A DNA stretch of 64,000 nucleotides from Amphibalanus amphitrite. Lineage: Eukaryota > Arthropoda > Thecostraca > Balanomorpha > Balanidae. Position 1 is the first letter of the stretch, and each line of letters starts with the position of its first letter. Positions 23,501 through 31,183 of this stretch are shown piece after piece. Below the pieces are notes generated by a model. The model was not told the DNA's origin. It ran no database searches and was given only the letters and a program-made list of their open reading frames with translations. A program made the position numbers and the translations under genes. The stretch lies in contig NW_024882205.1 of NCBI RefSeq assembly GCF_019059575.1, positions 297,521 through 361,520 on the forward strand. Reading direction: 5' to 3'.

Positions 23501-24911
23501 GACAGCGAAAGCGGAGATTAGCAAGCTCACCTGGTGCCGAAAACCATGCTGAAGCTGTCTGAGTCGTAACTGATGGCGAGCGTTTCTTTCTTGATATGTC
23601 TGAGGTAGACCGAGACACGGATATCGGCGTCTGTCTCGAACGTGTCATGCTTCAGGTTATCCAGGAGCACGGGCTCCACGACAGCGGGGGGTGGGGGCGA
23701 CGCTCCTGGTTTGCCGTCCGGCCCCAGCGGGGCGTCATCTGGCCCCGGTGGGGCGTCACTCGGCCCCGGCAGGGCACCGTTAGGGGCCGGAGAGCCCGGC
23801 CGCTCCGAGGTGCGGCCGGCAGTCTCCTCGATCTTTTCGGTGTTAGTCTTTTCCTTCATCTCCTTGGTAGGAGGTGTCTCTTTGGTAGGAGGTGATGACT
23901 TCACACGAGGTATCTTCATCGGCTGAAAAATGGCAGATCAGATGAGCCCGGTGAGCGAGAAAGTCAAAGTTCCGTGGTAAAGTTTTTTCGTGCAGGTTAT
24001 TGGGTCTTGATTAGGTCGACTTATATTTTGTGGTCTACTCGGAACTCCTTATCAGGCGACAGATCGATCGACCGATCAAGTCGGGGGCTCTGAAAACTTT
24101 AAAAAGTCGTTTTAACATAGCTTCTGAATCTGAGCCTAACAAAGCTCACATGGTTAATTAAGAATAAACATACAAGCCCTTGACTTAGGAAAAACATCAA
24201 TGTCTCATCCTCCTGGCCCCTGGGTAACAGATTGGCCTACTGTGAGACTGCTCAGGATAGATTCTCGGGCATGTGACTCACCTCGAGGCTGGGCCAGGTG
24301 AGGCTGGGGTCGTGTTTGAGAAGTTTGACCAGGATCCGTCCGCCGGGCCGCTGCTGGTGCTCCGATCCGTCCGGCAGCACGGCCGCGAACAGCCGACTGG
24401 ACCAGGTGCGCCCGTCCGGCAGCCGGACCTGAACCCGGCGCTCCGAGCAGTCCAGCTGCACGCGGCCGGCGCCGGCCAGCGGGCCCGTCACCAGCGTGAC
24501 GCGCACCTCGCTGCCGGCGTCACGCCACTCGTGCGTCACGGCCGGCAGCGCTTCTGCGGGCCGCGCAGGACAACACGGTCAGAGCGCTCACAGCTAGAGC
24601 TAGAGATGGAAAGGCCACGCAGGACATAACTGCAGAATGATAGAACAAAAACGATTTAAACTAAGCACTTAAAATGATGCAATATTGGATGACAACAACC
24701 TTTGGTTGGTAACAGCATACAATTCGTCATTAAAAAAGAAAAGAAAAATGCATTATCCAAGCTATGTCTCAGTTTCACAATGTTCTTGATGGAACATATT
24801 CTTACTTTTAACCGGAGTTGCTGGGGCAGTGCCCTGTCGACCCGGTGATGACCCATCACTCTTTGCACTTCCTCCACTCTTCTTCTTCTTGGACTTGGTA
24901 GCATCAGGCAT
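8592..24911 (-). CDS. USP19: Ubiquitin-specific protease 19 (USP19), complete, 19 coding exons
   Basis: A cysteine protease that removes ubiquitin; the mammalian protein acts in ERAD and muscle protein turnover. Exons, high to low: 24911-24806, 24553-24282, 23922-23531, 17408-17212, 16069-15963, 15723-15549, 15195-14969, 14098-13922, 13534-13424, 12939-12826, 12542-12417, 12085-11826, 11588-11498, 11039-10955, 10717-10622, 10341-10116, 9756-9613, 9273-9113, 8734-8592. They sum to 3,210 nt with all phases compatible, about 1,069 residues. Domains: Lys-rich start ([14 protein letters not shown]), CS1 (exon 2), CS2 (exons 3-4), USP domain from [15 protein letters not shown] (catalytic Cys about 396) to GGHYTAF (His about 1004) and RRFDDARV (Asp about 1028), [20 protein letters not shown], a zinc pair CPDCGK, a MYND finger in exon 12 (CSSC..CTRC..CDSHC..HHRELC), and IIQLKRFSF. 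It ends 20-odd residues after the USP fold with no transmembrane helix. The exon 5 acceptor (low-complexity linker) is the least certain junction. Confidence 0.95.
9995..10115 (-). repeat. Tandem copies of the 3' edge of USP19 exon 16
   Basis: Exon 16 ends GAGGCCTGGTACTGTCCCAG followed by GTGTGTACT. The intron just after it holds several more copies of CTGGTACTGTCCCAGGTGTG with variable spacers, including a distal copy that keeps GGCCTGGTACTGTCCCAGGT (about 10000-10020). Each copy carries a potential GT donor. Confidence 0.75.
10768..10893 (-). repeat. Degenerate copies of the 5' edge of USP19 exon 15
   Basis: ATCACAAACAGCAGCTAGAGTGGTCGCCGG (10770s-10800) and CAGTTACAAACAGCTGGTGGTCA (about 10861-10885) resemble the + strand text of the exon 15 start (ATCACAAACAGCTGCTGGTCG, 10688-10708). 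They lie upstream in the direction of transcription. Confidence 0.55.
11290..11462 (-). repeat. Tandem copies of the 3' edge of USP19 exon 13 with its splice donor
   Basis: The last 70 or so nt of exon 13 (encoding [18 protein letters not shown]) and the following GT are repeated nearly exactly at 11395-11460. There the donor reads AAAG|GTGGGT, and the encoded peptide is the same. A third, more decayed copy lies at about 11295-11358. The copies are in the intron downstream of the exon. Confidence 0.85.
12160..12220 (-). repeat. Copy of the 5' edge of USP19 exon 12 in the upstream intron
   Basis: The + strand text CGCGCCGCGCTCGGGTACTGCAG occurs at the exon 12 start (about 12059-12081) and again at about 12172-12194, followed by a similar GCGATGTGGGCGG that includes an acceptor-like segment. 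It also resembles its context with GTACAAACACAAACC / ATACAAACACAAGCC about 40 bp away. Confidence 0.75.
12985..13230 (-). repeat. Three or more copies of the 5' edge of USP19 exon 10 in the upstream intron
   Basis: The exon 10 start is CTCCCAG|TACACCCTGTACGTGTCGGCGGAC. In the upstream intron CTCCCAGTACACTCTGTACGTGTCCGCGGACAC (about 12998-13030), CCCAGTATACCATGTACGTGTCCGCGAACAC (about 13067-13097) and shorter versions near 13139-13180 and 13200-13230 recur. Several keep a CAG acceptor in place. Confidence 0.8.
13560..13715 (-). repeat. Two copies of the 5' edge of USP19 exon 9 in the upstream intron
   Basis: The exon start CTGT(G)ACAG|GTGTCGGTGACGTTCGACCCG recurs at about 13562-13622, with acceptor CTGTACAG|GTGTCAGTGACATTCGACCC, and more decayed at about 13655-13712. 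The copies include about 45 nt of exon and its polypyrimidine side. Confidence 0.82.
17450..17640 (-). repeat. Three tandem copies of the 5' edge of USP19 exon 4 in the upstream intron
   Basis: The + strand text AGCCGGCGGTCGCTGT followed by a GAGAGGGGGA(A)GGGATG stretch repeats at about 17459-17510, 17528-17575 and 17591-17645, in units of about 65 bp. It derives from the exon 4 start (AAACCGGCGGTCACTGTC, 17397-17414). Each unit includes an ACAG/TGACCGCC-like acceptor on the minus strand. Further decayed copies may lie near 17897-17970 and 18014-18040. Confidence 0.8.
17755..17884. repeat. Perfect 25-bp inverted repeat with 80-bp loop
   Basis: CCCCGCGTTCGATGTCTCTC.. at 17755-17779 is exactly complementary to 17860-17884. 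The left arm is preceded by TTAA, but the right flank is CAAG, so a TTAA-type tiny element with a decayed duplication is possible but unproven. Confidence 0.7.
17885..19091. other. USP19 intron 3, distal part, no gene recognised
   Basis: Apart from possible decayed copies of the exon 4 edge before 18050, this is unremarkable intron. No AATAAA or A-rich tail directly follows the SHQ1 stop on the minus strand. Confidence 0.4.
19092..20636 (-). CDS. SHQ1: SHQ1, H/ACA ribonucleoprotein assembly factor, intact intronless gene nested in USP19
   Basis: A chaperone that holds the pseudouridine synthase dyskerin/NAP57 before H/ACA snoRNP and telomerase RNP assembly (family knowledge). The reading frame is 514 codons without interruption. 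Residues 1-90 or so form the CS (p23-like) domain starting [21 protein letters not shown], the family start. The SHQ1-specific helical domain follows from about residue 150 ([99 protein letters not shown]). The tail from about 430 is almost only Ser, Asp and Glu (a [17 protein letters not shown] type tract). Human SHQ1 is 577 residues, so the length is normal. It lies within the third USP19 intron, transcribed in the same direction. The absence of introns suggests a retrocopy that replaced or supplements the original, or ancestral intron loss; no target duplication or poly(A) remnant is visible. Confidence 0.93.
   Translation of the reverse strand: MLTPRFTVSQEEDVVIIEIEAPFAHVKDTEVFMEGNLFTFHSSPYYLRLHFSGCIVENEKASAKFVADKRGFVVHAPKVNSGEHFENLDMLTSLLLPKGERNVHKNIEEIYAEVENDEDDVGTDIDWFVSQEMPGEDVVSCGSRYGFANKHLGVFTHLQSELSEVVDVQDPDNKSAVQRSAERKSQEQKDFDDNHYLADMFEEDESLAHVFDMKSPALFGQNDLDQEQKDLMLNLKPKFFKLGPSEMREAGLALVDVMFAFCYDRRTTGGDGSVESGWCISKLSSSLSWLERHTSLKETVVTCMRRSLCYPLYRNWRLSCQVLDDLRWLFRAGRKHLVKALLQVHQMLLESEPRYILNQLYIDDMCMWLQQVDEPVISGLSDALQALTVTKEDVGLDLVELEAAAGLVLAETQSQQKDLADTMGGLALDSDDSDDSEDSESSSDSDDDSSSSDSEETDSEEDTDTDSEDDTKSKGEHGTSARSEHGDDMKGGHGDANSENETDGKGECISGDDR
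20637..21784. other. USP19 intron 3 between SHQ1 and a MITE; likely SHQ1 promoter plus unclassified repeat
   Basis: No coding sequence. The short related blocks CCGTCCGATTCATCGC (about 21066) and CCATCCGATTCGCCGC (about 21494) recur and resemble sequences of the TTAA-type elements, so decayed repeat DNA is likely. The SHQ1 promoter must lie close to 20640-20900; no TATA box was noted. Confidence 0.35.
21785..22786 (+). mobile_element. TTAA-type MITE, family D, partly decayed
   Basis: The right end CCCGTCGGTGCGCGGG is followed by TTAA (22787-22790). The left end CACGCAACCGACGGGG, preceded by TCAA, is its inverted counterpart with a decayed TTAA. Hairpin-forming G-run/C-run pairs lie near both tips (about 21826-21851 and 22738-22774). 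The right half (AAATTGACCTGACCTTAGGTCAT, about 22445-22470) is shared with family A, whereas the left half differs, so D looks like a chimera or an old relative of A. AGGTCA/TGACCT motifs are frequent. No open reading frame. Confidence 0.72.
22791..23530. other. USP19 intron 3, proximal part, nothing recognised
   Basis: Ordinary AT-balanced intron; no coding or structured repeat was identified. Confidence 0.4.
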
Positions 24912-25188
24912 TATCTAGGTAAAATGCAACGGTCAAGGAGCGTCCAGAGTCTAATGAAAATGTAGTTGCATTACTAGATGGATGAGTCACAGTCTCACAG
25001 AGCATTATTTTTGTGATGACACCATAACCTAAATGCTAACGAAACGAATGAAAATGTTGAAAATATTGAAACTTAAGTTAAGCTCATTGACTATTTTCCA
25101 CCTACGCCAACTAATGGTAATCTTGCCATGATCTCAGTTGAGCTGCACGGTCTATTGTCAACCTGTTGTCAGCTGTTGCAAAATATCA
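24912..25188. other. Immediate upstream region of the USP19 start codon
   Basis: The USP19 ATG is at 24911-24909. The flank has no clear CpG island or TATA box. A 5' UTR intron cannot be excluded, since the sequence before the ATG (ACCTAGATA) is not preceded by an obvious promoter. Confidence 0.3.
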
Positions 25189-26065
25189 TGGGGGTGTTCA
25201 GACACCCCAATCCCATCCCCTGTGGTTTTCGCAGATCGCCGCCGTTTATGGTACACCTGCTCATGCGTCTTTTCCGCACATGTTGTGCAAATTTTAGACC
25301 CAGATCGCTAAAGGTCAGGTCACCAGGTCACTTCAAGTGACCTCACCTCAGGAAAATTGAATGCTCTTCATAGCTTAACAGACTAAAACGATCGTCTTGA
25401 AACCTTCAGCGATTGATCGCGATAACAGTACCGAGTAACAGTATCTATCAAATGTATATCTCGGAATTTTGACATCGGTGACCTAAGGTTGGGTCAATCT
25501 TGCACCCTCTCCTTTATAAGTCCATGGGAGGAAATTCAAAGGAGCTTCTATTGAACAAACGTCATTCTTCCCGCGGTACGGGCAGTGCCGGATTTCGGGT
25601 TCGATTCCCGATTCCACCCGTTCCGCGGGCGTCGTCCCCGGCTGCGTCACCAGTGTGGGGTAGGCTCCCACTTCAGCCGTAGCCTGGCGGTTGGGGATAG
25701 GACGACGAGGAGGAGCAGGTGCTCTCTCTCCTGTAATTAAGGACTATGCTCGTTGGAGAGAGGTCCGAACAAATGTAAAAAAAAAAACACTCAAACATCG
25801 GGTTACAGGTAAAATTGACACGCTGAACCGAAGAATTGCACCCGTGACCCACCTTATGTCCCTGAGGTCATACCATGTCATGAAAGGGTCCCAGCAGTTT
25901 TTATGCAATACCTGTTAATAGAGACACGCTAGAGCGATGAAAACAAATTCAATGTGTTCAGGTTGATGATACAAATCGACAGCATGACCTTTTCCGGCCA
26001 GGCCATACCTTGATCCGAGGTCAAATTTTCAAAATGACCTTTCAACAGGCACACATTCATCCAAA
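25189..26065 (-). mobile_element. TTAA-type MITE, family A, copy 3, truncated and interrupted
   Basis: On the minus strand it is collinear with family A from the right hairpin (TGGGGTGTCTGAACACCCC at about 25190-25210) back to the central AGGTCATTTTGAAAATTTGACCTC block (about 26015-26042). The terminal CCCGCG tip is lost at the left, and the family A left half is missing beyond about 26065. It contains the insertion 25563-25766. Confidence 0.75.
25563..25766 (+). mobile_element. tRNA-derived SINE-like insertion in element A
   Basis: It contains GGGTTCGATTCC (25597-25608), a perfect RNA polymerase III box B (tRNA T-arm type), inside a G+C-rich 204-bp block with no counterpart in other family A copies. 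It is flanked by a near-perfect 10-bp direct repeat, GAACAAACGT (25553-25562) / GAACAAATGT (25767-25776). No convincing box A was found, so it may be 5'-truncated. The A-run at 25777-25788 lies outside the right repeat and aligns to A-rich element A sequence. Confidence 0.6.
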
Positions 26066-26612
26066 TTTCCTGCATATCAGAAAAGAAACTGGGTGAGCAG
26101 ATATGACAAAAAATAGATGTCCTGATAATTTCATTACCTACCACTACACGGTTTTGGTAACCCTGGCGTCACCGGTAGGTAGCGTTTTCGTTCAAAGTTA
26201 AGGTTTCCTGTATTAGGCCGCCGTGCCAAGCCGAAACATGCGGTGACGTCACTGGGTAGGAGAAGATAACTTACCACGCTATCAGTATCGACTGAGACTC
26301 AGATAGACTCAGACCGACTCAGGCAGACTCAAACTGACTCGACCGACTCAAACCGATTCAGATCGACTCAGTCCGACTCAGAACGACTCAAATTGACTCA
26401 GACCGACTCAACCGACTTAACCCTCGCATGTGTGCGGCGTTTGCCAGCTTCTAATGTGTAGGGGGGGGGGGGGGGTCGGTTGGACCCCCCTTGCCGTTTG
26501 GCCCCTGATCGAGCTAGAGCTTCGCGGAAAAAACGAGCGTGTTGCCCGTGACGAGAGGAAGCCGATGATACCCAATTTTAAGGTCCTAGGTCATTGGTTG
26601 ACCTTCCAGGTC

Positions 26613-26625
26613 AGGTCAATGACCC
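26613..26625. promoter_or_regulatory. IR1 palindrome in element B copy 2
   Basis: AGGTCA-A-TGACCC fits RGGTCANTGACCY and corresponds to 3047-3059 in the other copy. Confidence 0.4.
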
Positions 26626-26957
26626 AAAGTCGGGAAAATCGGGACCTGTTAGAAAGTCGTAAAGCGTGGCTGCTAAGGGATTTTTCGGGGTGCTGATCAC
26701 GAATATCGTGTTAGTTTTGATCACAGATGATGTCTTTAAGCATTTAGACCAGGTCAGGTCAGGTCAACCAGTAGGCGTCGTGACGGGTATTCGTAGTACG
26801 TGTCAACCGCATCTGACAGCTTCGTAACATGTTACGAAGGCACCAAAACTACTTCGTAAATGTTCAAATGGTTGCTAAATTCGAATTCAGCTCCAAAAAC
26901 TAGCCTAGAAACATGTACAGCTCGAAAAAGTGAACCGAGGTCACCTGAGGTCACCAA

Positions 26958-26970
26958 AGGTCAATGACCT
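26958..26970. promoter_or_regulatory. IR1 palindrome in element B copy 2, perfect
   Basis: AGGTCA-A-TGACCT corresponds to 1256-1268 in the other copy; further TGACCT direct repeats follow. Confidence 0.45.
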
Positions 26971-27865
26971 GACCTGACCTTCAGGTGACCTTGACACCCA
27001 CCCTAATGCATGGAAGCAACATCAAATCACATGTTTGAACGTTTGAAACCACGAAAAGCTTGCAAACGCGCGGCTAATGCGAGCCGACATACGCAGAATC
27101 GCGATTCCGGCCAAACATGGTCTCGGAAAAGAGGTCACAGGTCAAAGGTCATTGGGGTCAGGGTCATGAAATTTTCAGGGTAGGTGTAAAATTGATCAAT
27201 GTGAGGGTACTGAAAGTTTCGTCGCGATCGGCCGCTTTTTACGCGAGTTATTTGCGAAAAACCATGGGGGGGGTCCATCCGACCCCCCCCCCCCTACACA
27301 TGCGAGGGTTAAATTGATTCCGATCGACTCGGACAGACTCAGAACGACTCAGGCAGGCTCAAACTGACTCGACCGACTCAAACCCATTCAGATCGAATCA
27401 GACCGACTCAAACTAAGTCAGACCTATTCAACCACTCAACTGACTCAAATAGATTCTAATCGAATCAGACAGACTCAGAACGACTCAAACAGACTCAGGC
27501 AGACTCAGACCGATTCAGATCGACTCAGACCGACTCAGAAAACTCAGAACGACTGAAACTGACTAAGAACGACTAAATCGTTCCGATTGACTCAAACAGA
27601 TTCAGAACGACTCAGAGAGACTCAGGCAGACTCAAACCAACTCAGGCAGACTCAAACCGACGCAGTCAGACTCAGACCGACTCAGATAGACTCAGAACGA
27701 CTCAAACTGACTCAGACCGACTCAACCGACTCAAATTGATTCCGATCGACTCAGACAGACTCAGGCAGACTCAGACAGACTCATGCAGAGTCAAACCGAC
27801 CCGGCACACTCAAACTGACTCGACCGACTCAAACCGATTCAGGTCTGATGATTCAGGTCACCGCT

Positions 27866-28774
27866 GGGTCTGTCTGAGTCGGTCTAAATCAGTTTGAGTC
27901 GGTTGAGTCGGTTAGAGTCTGACTGAGTCTGCACTCTGCCTGAGTCTGAGTCATTTTGAGTCTGTATGAGTCGATCGGAATCGAGTTGAGTCGGTTGATT
28001 CGGTCTGAGTCAGGTTGAGTCGTTCTGAGTCTAGCTGAGTCGGATTGAGTCGATATGAATTGGTTTGAGTCGGTCGAGTCAGTTTGAGTGTGCCTGAGTC
28101 GGTATGAGTCTGCCTGAGTCGTTCCGAGTCTGTCTGAGTCGATCGGAATCGAGATGAGTCTGCCTGAGTCGATCTGAATCGGTTTGAGTCGGTCGAGTCA
28201 GTGAGAGTCTGTCTGAGTCGGTTTTGGTCGTTCTGAGTCTGTCTGAGTCGATCGGAATCGATTTGAGTTAGTTGAGTCGGTCTGAGTCATTTTGAGTCGT
28301 TCTGAGTCTATCTGAGTCTGTCTGAGTCGACCTGAATCGGTTTGAGTTGGTCGAGTCAGTTTGAGTCTGCCTGAGTCGGTTTGAATAGTTCTGAGTCTTA
28401 CTGAGTCGATCGGAATCGATTTGAGTCGGTTGAGTCGGTCTGAGTCAGTTTGTGTCATTCTGAGTCTATCTGAGTCGGCCTGAATCGATCTGAATCAGTC
28501 TGAGTCTGCCTGAGTCGGTTTGAGTCTGCCTGAATCAGTTTGAGTCGTTCTGAGTCTGACTGAGTTGATCAGAATCGATTTGAGTCGATCGGAATCGATT
28601 TGAGTCGGTTGAGTCGGTCTGAGTTAGTTTGAGTCAGTCTGAGTCGATCTAAGTCGGTTTGAGTCGGTCGAGTCACCTTGAGTCTGCCTGAGTCGTTTTG
28701 AGTCTATCCGAGTCAATCGGAATCAATTTAAGTCGGTTGAGTCGGTCTGAGTCAGTTTGACTCGTTCTGAGTCG
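27866..28774 (-). repeat. GAGTCNNNNN 10-bp minisatellite, right arm (inverted relative to the left)
   Basis: GAGTC recurs about every 10 bp (CTGAGTCGGT, TTGAGTCGGT, CTGAATCGGT variants), the complement of the left arm. The reading frames through it (TDSDRL-type repeats) are by-products and not genes. Confidence 0.9.
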
Positions 28775-28980
28775 GTCGATACTGATAGCGTGGTACGGTA
28801 TCATCTCTTACCCAGTGACGTCACAGCATGCTTCGGCTTGGCACGGCAGCCTAATACAGGAAACCTTAGCCTTGCACAGAACACTACCGGTAACGCCACG
28901 CCAGGGTAACCGATTCCCCACTACAACTAGGTACCTATTGCACTACCGGTAACGCCAGGGTTACCGATACCCCACTACAC

Positions 28981-29354
28981 CCTGTAGGAATGATTCCATT
29001 AAGGACACCATTAAAGGGACTATCCCACCTTCTAAAATGTTGTTAAAACCAGTTAAATTGTGCCCGACTTTATAGATTGGATGACCAGGAACACGGTTCT
29101 GGCATTTATTTTTCATTAAACATCTTAGGCTTCCCATATTCCAAACACAAACTTTCAAATATGTGACGTCACAGCCCAAAATTACCTCCTTCCCCAGGCC
29201 ACATTACTGTCATAAAGCTGATTCTTTTTACTCTGTAGGCACCACAACAAAGTTCAGACCAAGTTTTAAGCGATTTTTCAACGAACAAACCCATTTAAAT
29301 CAGAATGACTAAACGAGGTGACGTCACACTAACGGTCGCTCCATGTTGAAGATA
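28981..29354. other. Unclassified spacer between foldback element and inverted repeat
   Basis: No gene. Two TGACGTCA (CRE-like) octamers are seen at about 29162 and 29319. GGCACCACAACAAAG (about 29238) is repeated directly near 29716. Confidence 0.4.
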
Positions 29355-29585
29355 GGGCCTTGTACAGTCTGTCTTAAAAGTACCGCGCAAAGTGGCGGTG
29401 GATCCATCAAGCCTGACCGAGAAAGGGCCTGTTTTAATTTAAAAGTCACCGACCAATTGACCTAGGGAATGGATAAGGATGTCAGTTGCTTCAGTGACCC
29501 AAATTTAGCAGGCCCTTGCTCAGTCAGGCTCGATGGATCCACCGTCACTTTGCGCGGTACTTTTAAGACAGACTGTACAAGGCCC
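29355..29585. repeat. Long imperfect inverted repeat (arms about 77 bp, loop about 76 bp)
   Basis: GGGCCTTGTACAGTCTGTCTTAAAAGTACC.. (29355-29432) is complementary, with few mismatches, to 29509-29585. The arms end in AGGGCCTG / CAGGCCC. It would form a hairpin RNA or cruciform. Element identity unknown. Confidence 0.85.
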
Positions 29586-30681
29586 ATTTTCAAATGAAGG
29601 GAACGAATTTCTTCAACACCAAGAGGCCGCGGGGGTTGCAACCTAGATAGATAGTGGTTTCTGAACCTCGCCGCAAACTTGGCTATCTAAACTCAAACCC
29701 CATGTTAAAGGTGGGGCACCACAACAAAGCTTGCTTTTGATCCTTTGATCATCCTTTGCTTTTGATCATATTAACTATTTTCTTTCATATGGAACACAGG
29801 ATAAGAACGCTTATGACAGATACCTACTTCACCAAATAGATATAATCCACACAATATCATTAAATCATATTTACTACAGAAAAATGGATTTCAATTTAGG
29901 ACGTTATAAAGCATAGAAAGGAGTAAAATTTATCCTTGAAAAGTTGTGTGGATTTCAGCTTCAGTTTTACTCAATAGACCGTTTCAGTTTGAACTAAATG
30001 CATGGGAAGTGAAAATCGCGAGAAAAAAACTTATTAATCTACCTCGAGGCCTTTGTCCTGCATCCGCGCTGAAAACAGAGGGGAAACGCGAATAAACACA
30101 AGAGAGAATAGAAACGCGGCCTTGAGTACGAACAGCTGATTGAACTGTTTCTGCAACACAAATTAGTTGCATGAATAAAACTGGCTTACCTCAACGACAT
30201 AACAACATGGTTCCACAACAATTAGTATCTTTTGTCTTTCATGCGCTGTTTTGACAGCGAAGCAGCTAAATTAAAATATTTTGCCAGGATGAGAATGCAT
30301 TGTTGCAGAATTTGACTGACATGATTTGGTGATGGATCATTTTTCGACTATCTTTCAATTTCAGAGTGCTGAACTAGCGGTGAAGGGCGCCCACAAGGTC
30401 AAGGCGTCCACTTCTAGGCCTTCAGGCTCGTACTCATGGTAAACGAAATTATTTGGCTCGTCAATGGTGTGCTGCCATCTATTCGGATGCAGGTGCTGCC
30501 ACCTAGAAGCCGGAGCTTTTCCGCAGGACATCCTTCTCCGAGCCTTGTCCGATTTTTTTTTTTTTGAATTTTGCTCCCGACGGGCTACAGCCCTAGTCGG
30601 GGTAGGGGGAAGTTACTAGCTGGCAATTAGCCAAGGCATCTGCTCTGGACCTGAACATGTGGTGTGGGGCAGCCTCTGGAG
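29586..30681. other. Non-coding, nothing recognised
   Basis: No exon or clear repeat is seen apart from a T-run near 30549-30564 beside GCTCCCGACGGGCTACAGCCC. Confidence 0.35.
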
Positions 30682-31183
30682 CAGGGCTGCAGTGCGGAGT
30701 CGATGAATTTTAGGGTTACTCCGACTCCGACTCCGACTCCGGCTTCAAAAATCGACCCCGACTCCGACTCCAACTCCGACTCCGACTCCGGACGGTTCCA
30801 TTTAAACCATACCATGATATTGAAGTTCATAATGGATACATTTTTATCTTGCCTGAAACGATCCCCTGTGCGTTCCAAGCCCCAAGGCTTTGCGTTAAAA
30901 ATAAAATGCAGAATTAAAAAGCAGGTTCTTGGGAATTCACCGTCTTCAGCTTCTCTCGCTGACAACGTTCGTCCAAAACAGCAAAATGGCCTTTTTTCGA
31001 CAAAATCTAATTTCGAGCACAGTATCGTCAATCAAATAGGTGCAGTGCATGACGTTGAGCTAGGCAGCGTTAACTCCGACTCCGGAGACGGAGTCCGTAA
31101 GATTTTAGCGAATCCGACTCCGACTCCGACTACGGGCAGAACAGTCGACTCCGACCGACTTCAACTCCGACTCCGCAGCCCTG
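30682..31183. mobile_element. hAT-like MITE with GGAGTC/GACTCC subterminal repeats (502 bp)
   Basis: Tips are CAGGGCTGC and GCAGCCCTG, flanked by CTCTGGAG (30674-30681) and TTCTGGAG (31184-31191), an 8-bp duplication with one mismatch. Arrays of GACTCC lie inside both ends (30718-30795 and 31074-31175). CAGGGCTG-like tips and 8-bp duplications are hAT characters. A 216-codon frame runs through the element but resembles no protein and is considered accidental. Confidence 0.85.

Larger units (their letters stand above)
26421..27308 (+). mobile_element. TTAA-type (piggyBac-like) MITE, family B, copy 2, intact (888 bp)
   Basis: Perfect terminal inverted repeats CCCTCGCATGTG (26421-26432) and CACATGCGAGGG (27297-27308) are flanked on both sides by TTAA (26417-26420 and 27309-27312). 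Hairpins of G-run, short spacer and C-run sit at 26460-26490 and about 27265-27294. Removing the element and one TTAA restores a regular minisatellite unit (GACTTAAATTGATTCCG, compare GACTCAAATTGATTCCG at 27729-27745). No reading frame for a transposase. Confidence 0.9.
26288..27842 (+). repeat. GACTCNNNNN 10-bp minisatellite, left arm
   Basis: GACTC recurs mostly every 10 bp (CGACTCAGAC, AGACTCAGGC, TGACTCGACC variants), interrupted at 26417-27312 by element B. Some units are 8 bp. The consensus pentamer is the HinfI site GANTC. Confidence 0.9.
26141..28980. mobile_element. Foldback element with minisatellite arms, containing element B copy 2
   Basis: The outer inverted repeats are collinear over about 130 bp. 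GGTAACCCTGGCGTCACCGGTAG, TTTCCTGTATTAGGC, CGGTGACGTCACTGGGTA and CACGCTATCAGTATCGACTGAG on the left (26155-26300) reappear as complements on the right (28765-28970). Between them lie GACTC arrays in opposite orientation meeting near 27845-27870. The right tip is partly duplicated (two CCCCACTACA ends at 28917 and 28969). Without the B insertion it would be about 1.95 kb. It has no coding capacity. The superfamily is not clear. Confidence 0.75.

Noticed and set aside
25597..25608. tRNA gene suggested by GGTTCGATTCC
   Set aside because: No acceptor stem, D-arm or anticodon arm can be folded around it; it fits a SINE box B.
26288..28774. CRISPR-like array
   Set aside because: Repeats are 5 bp at 10-bp spacing without unique spacers, in inverted arms of a foldback element in a eukaryotic genome.
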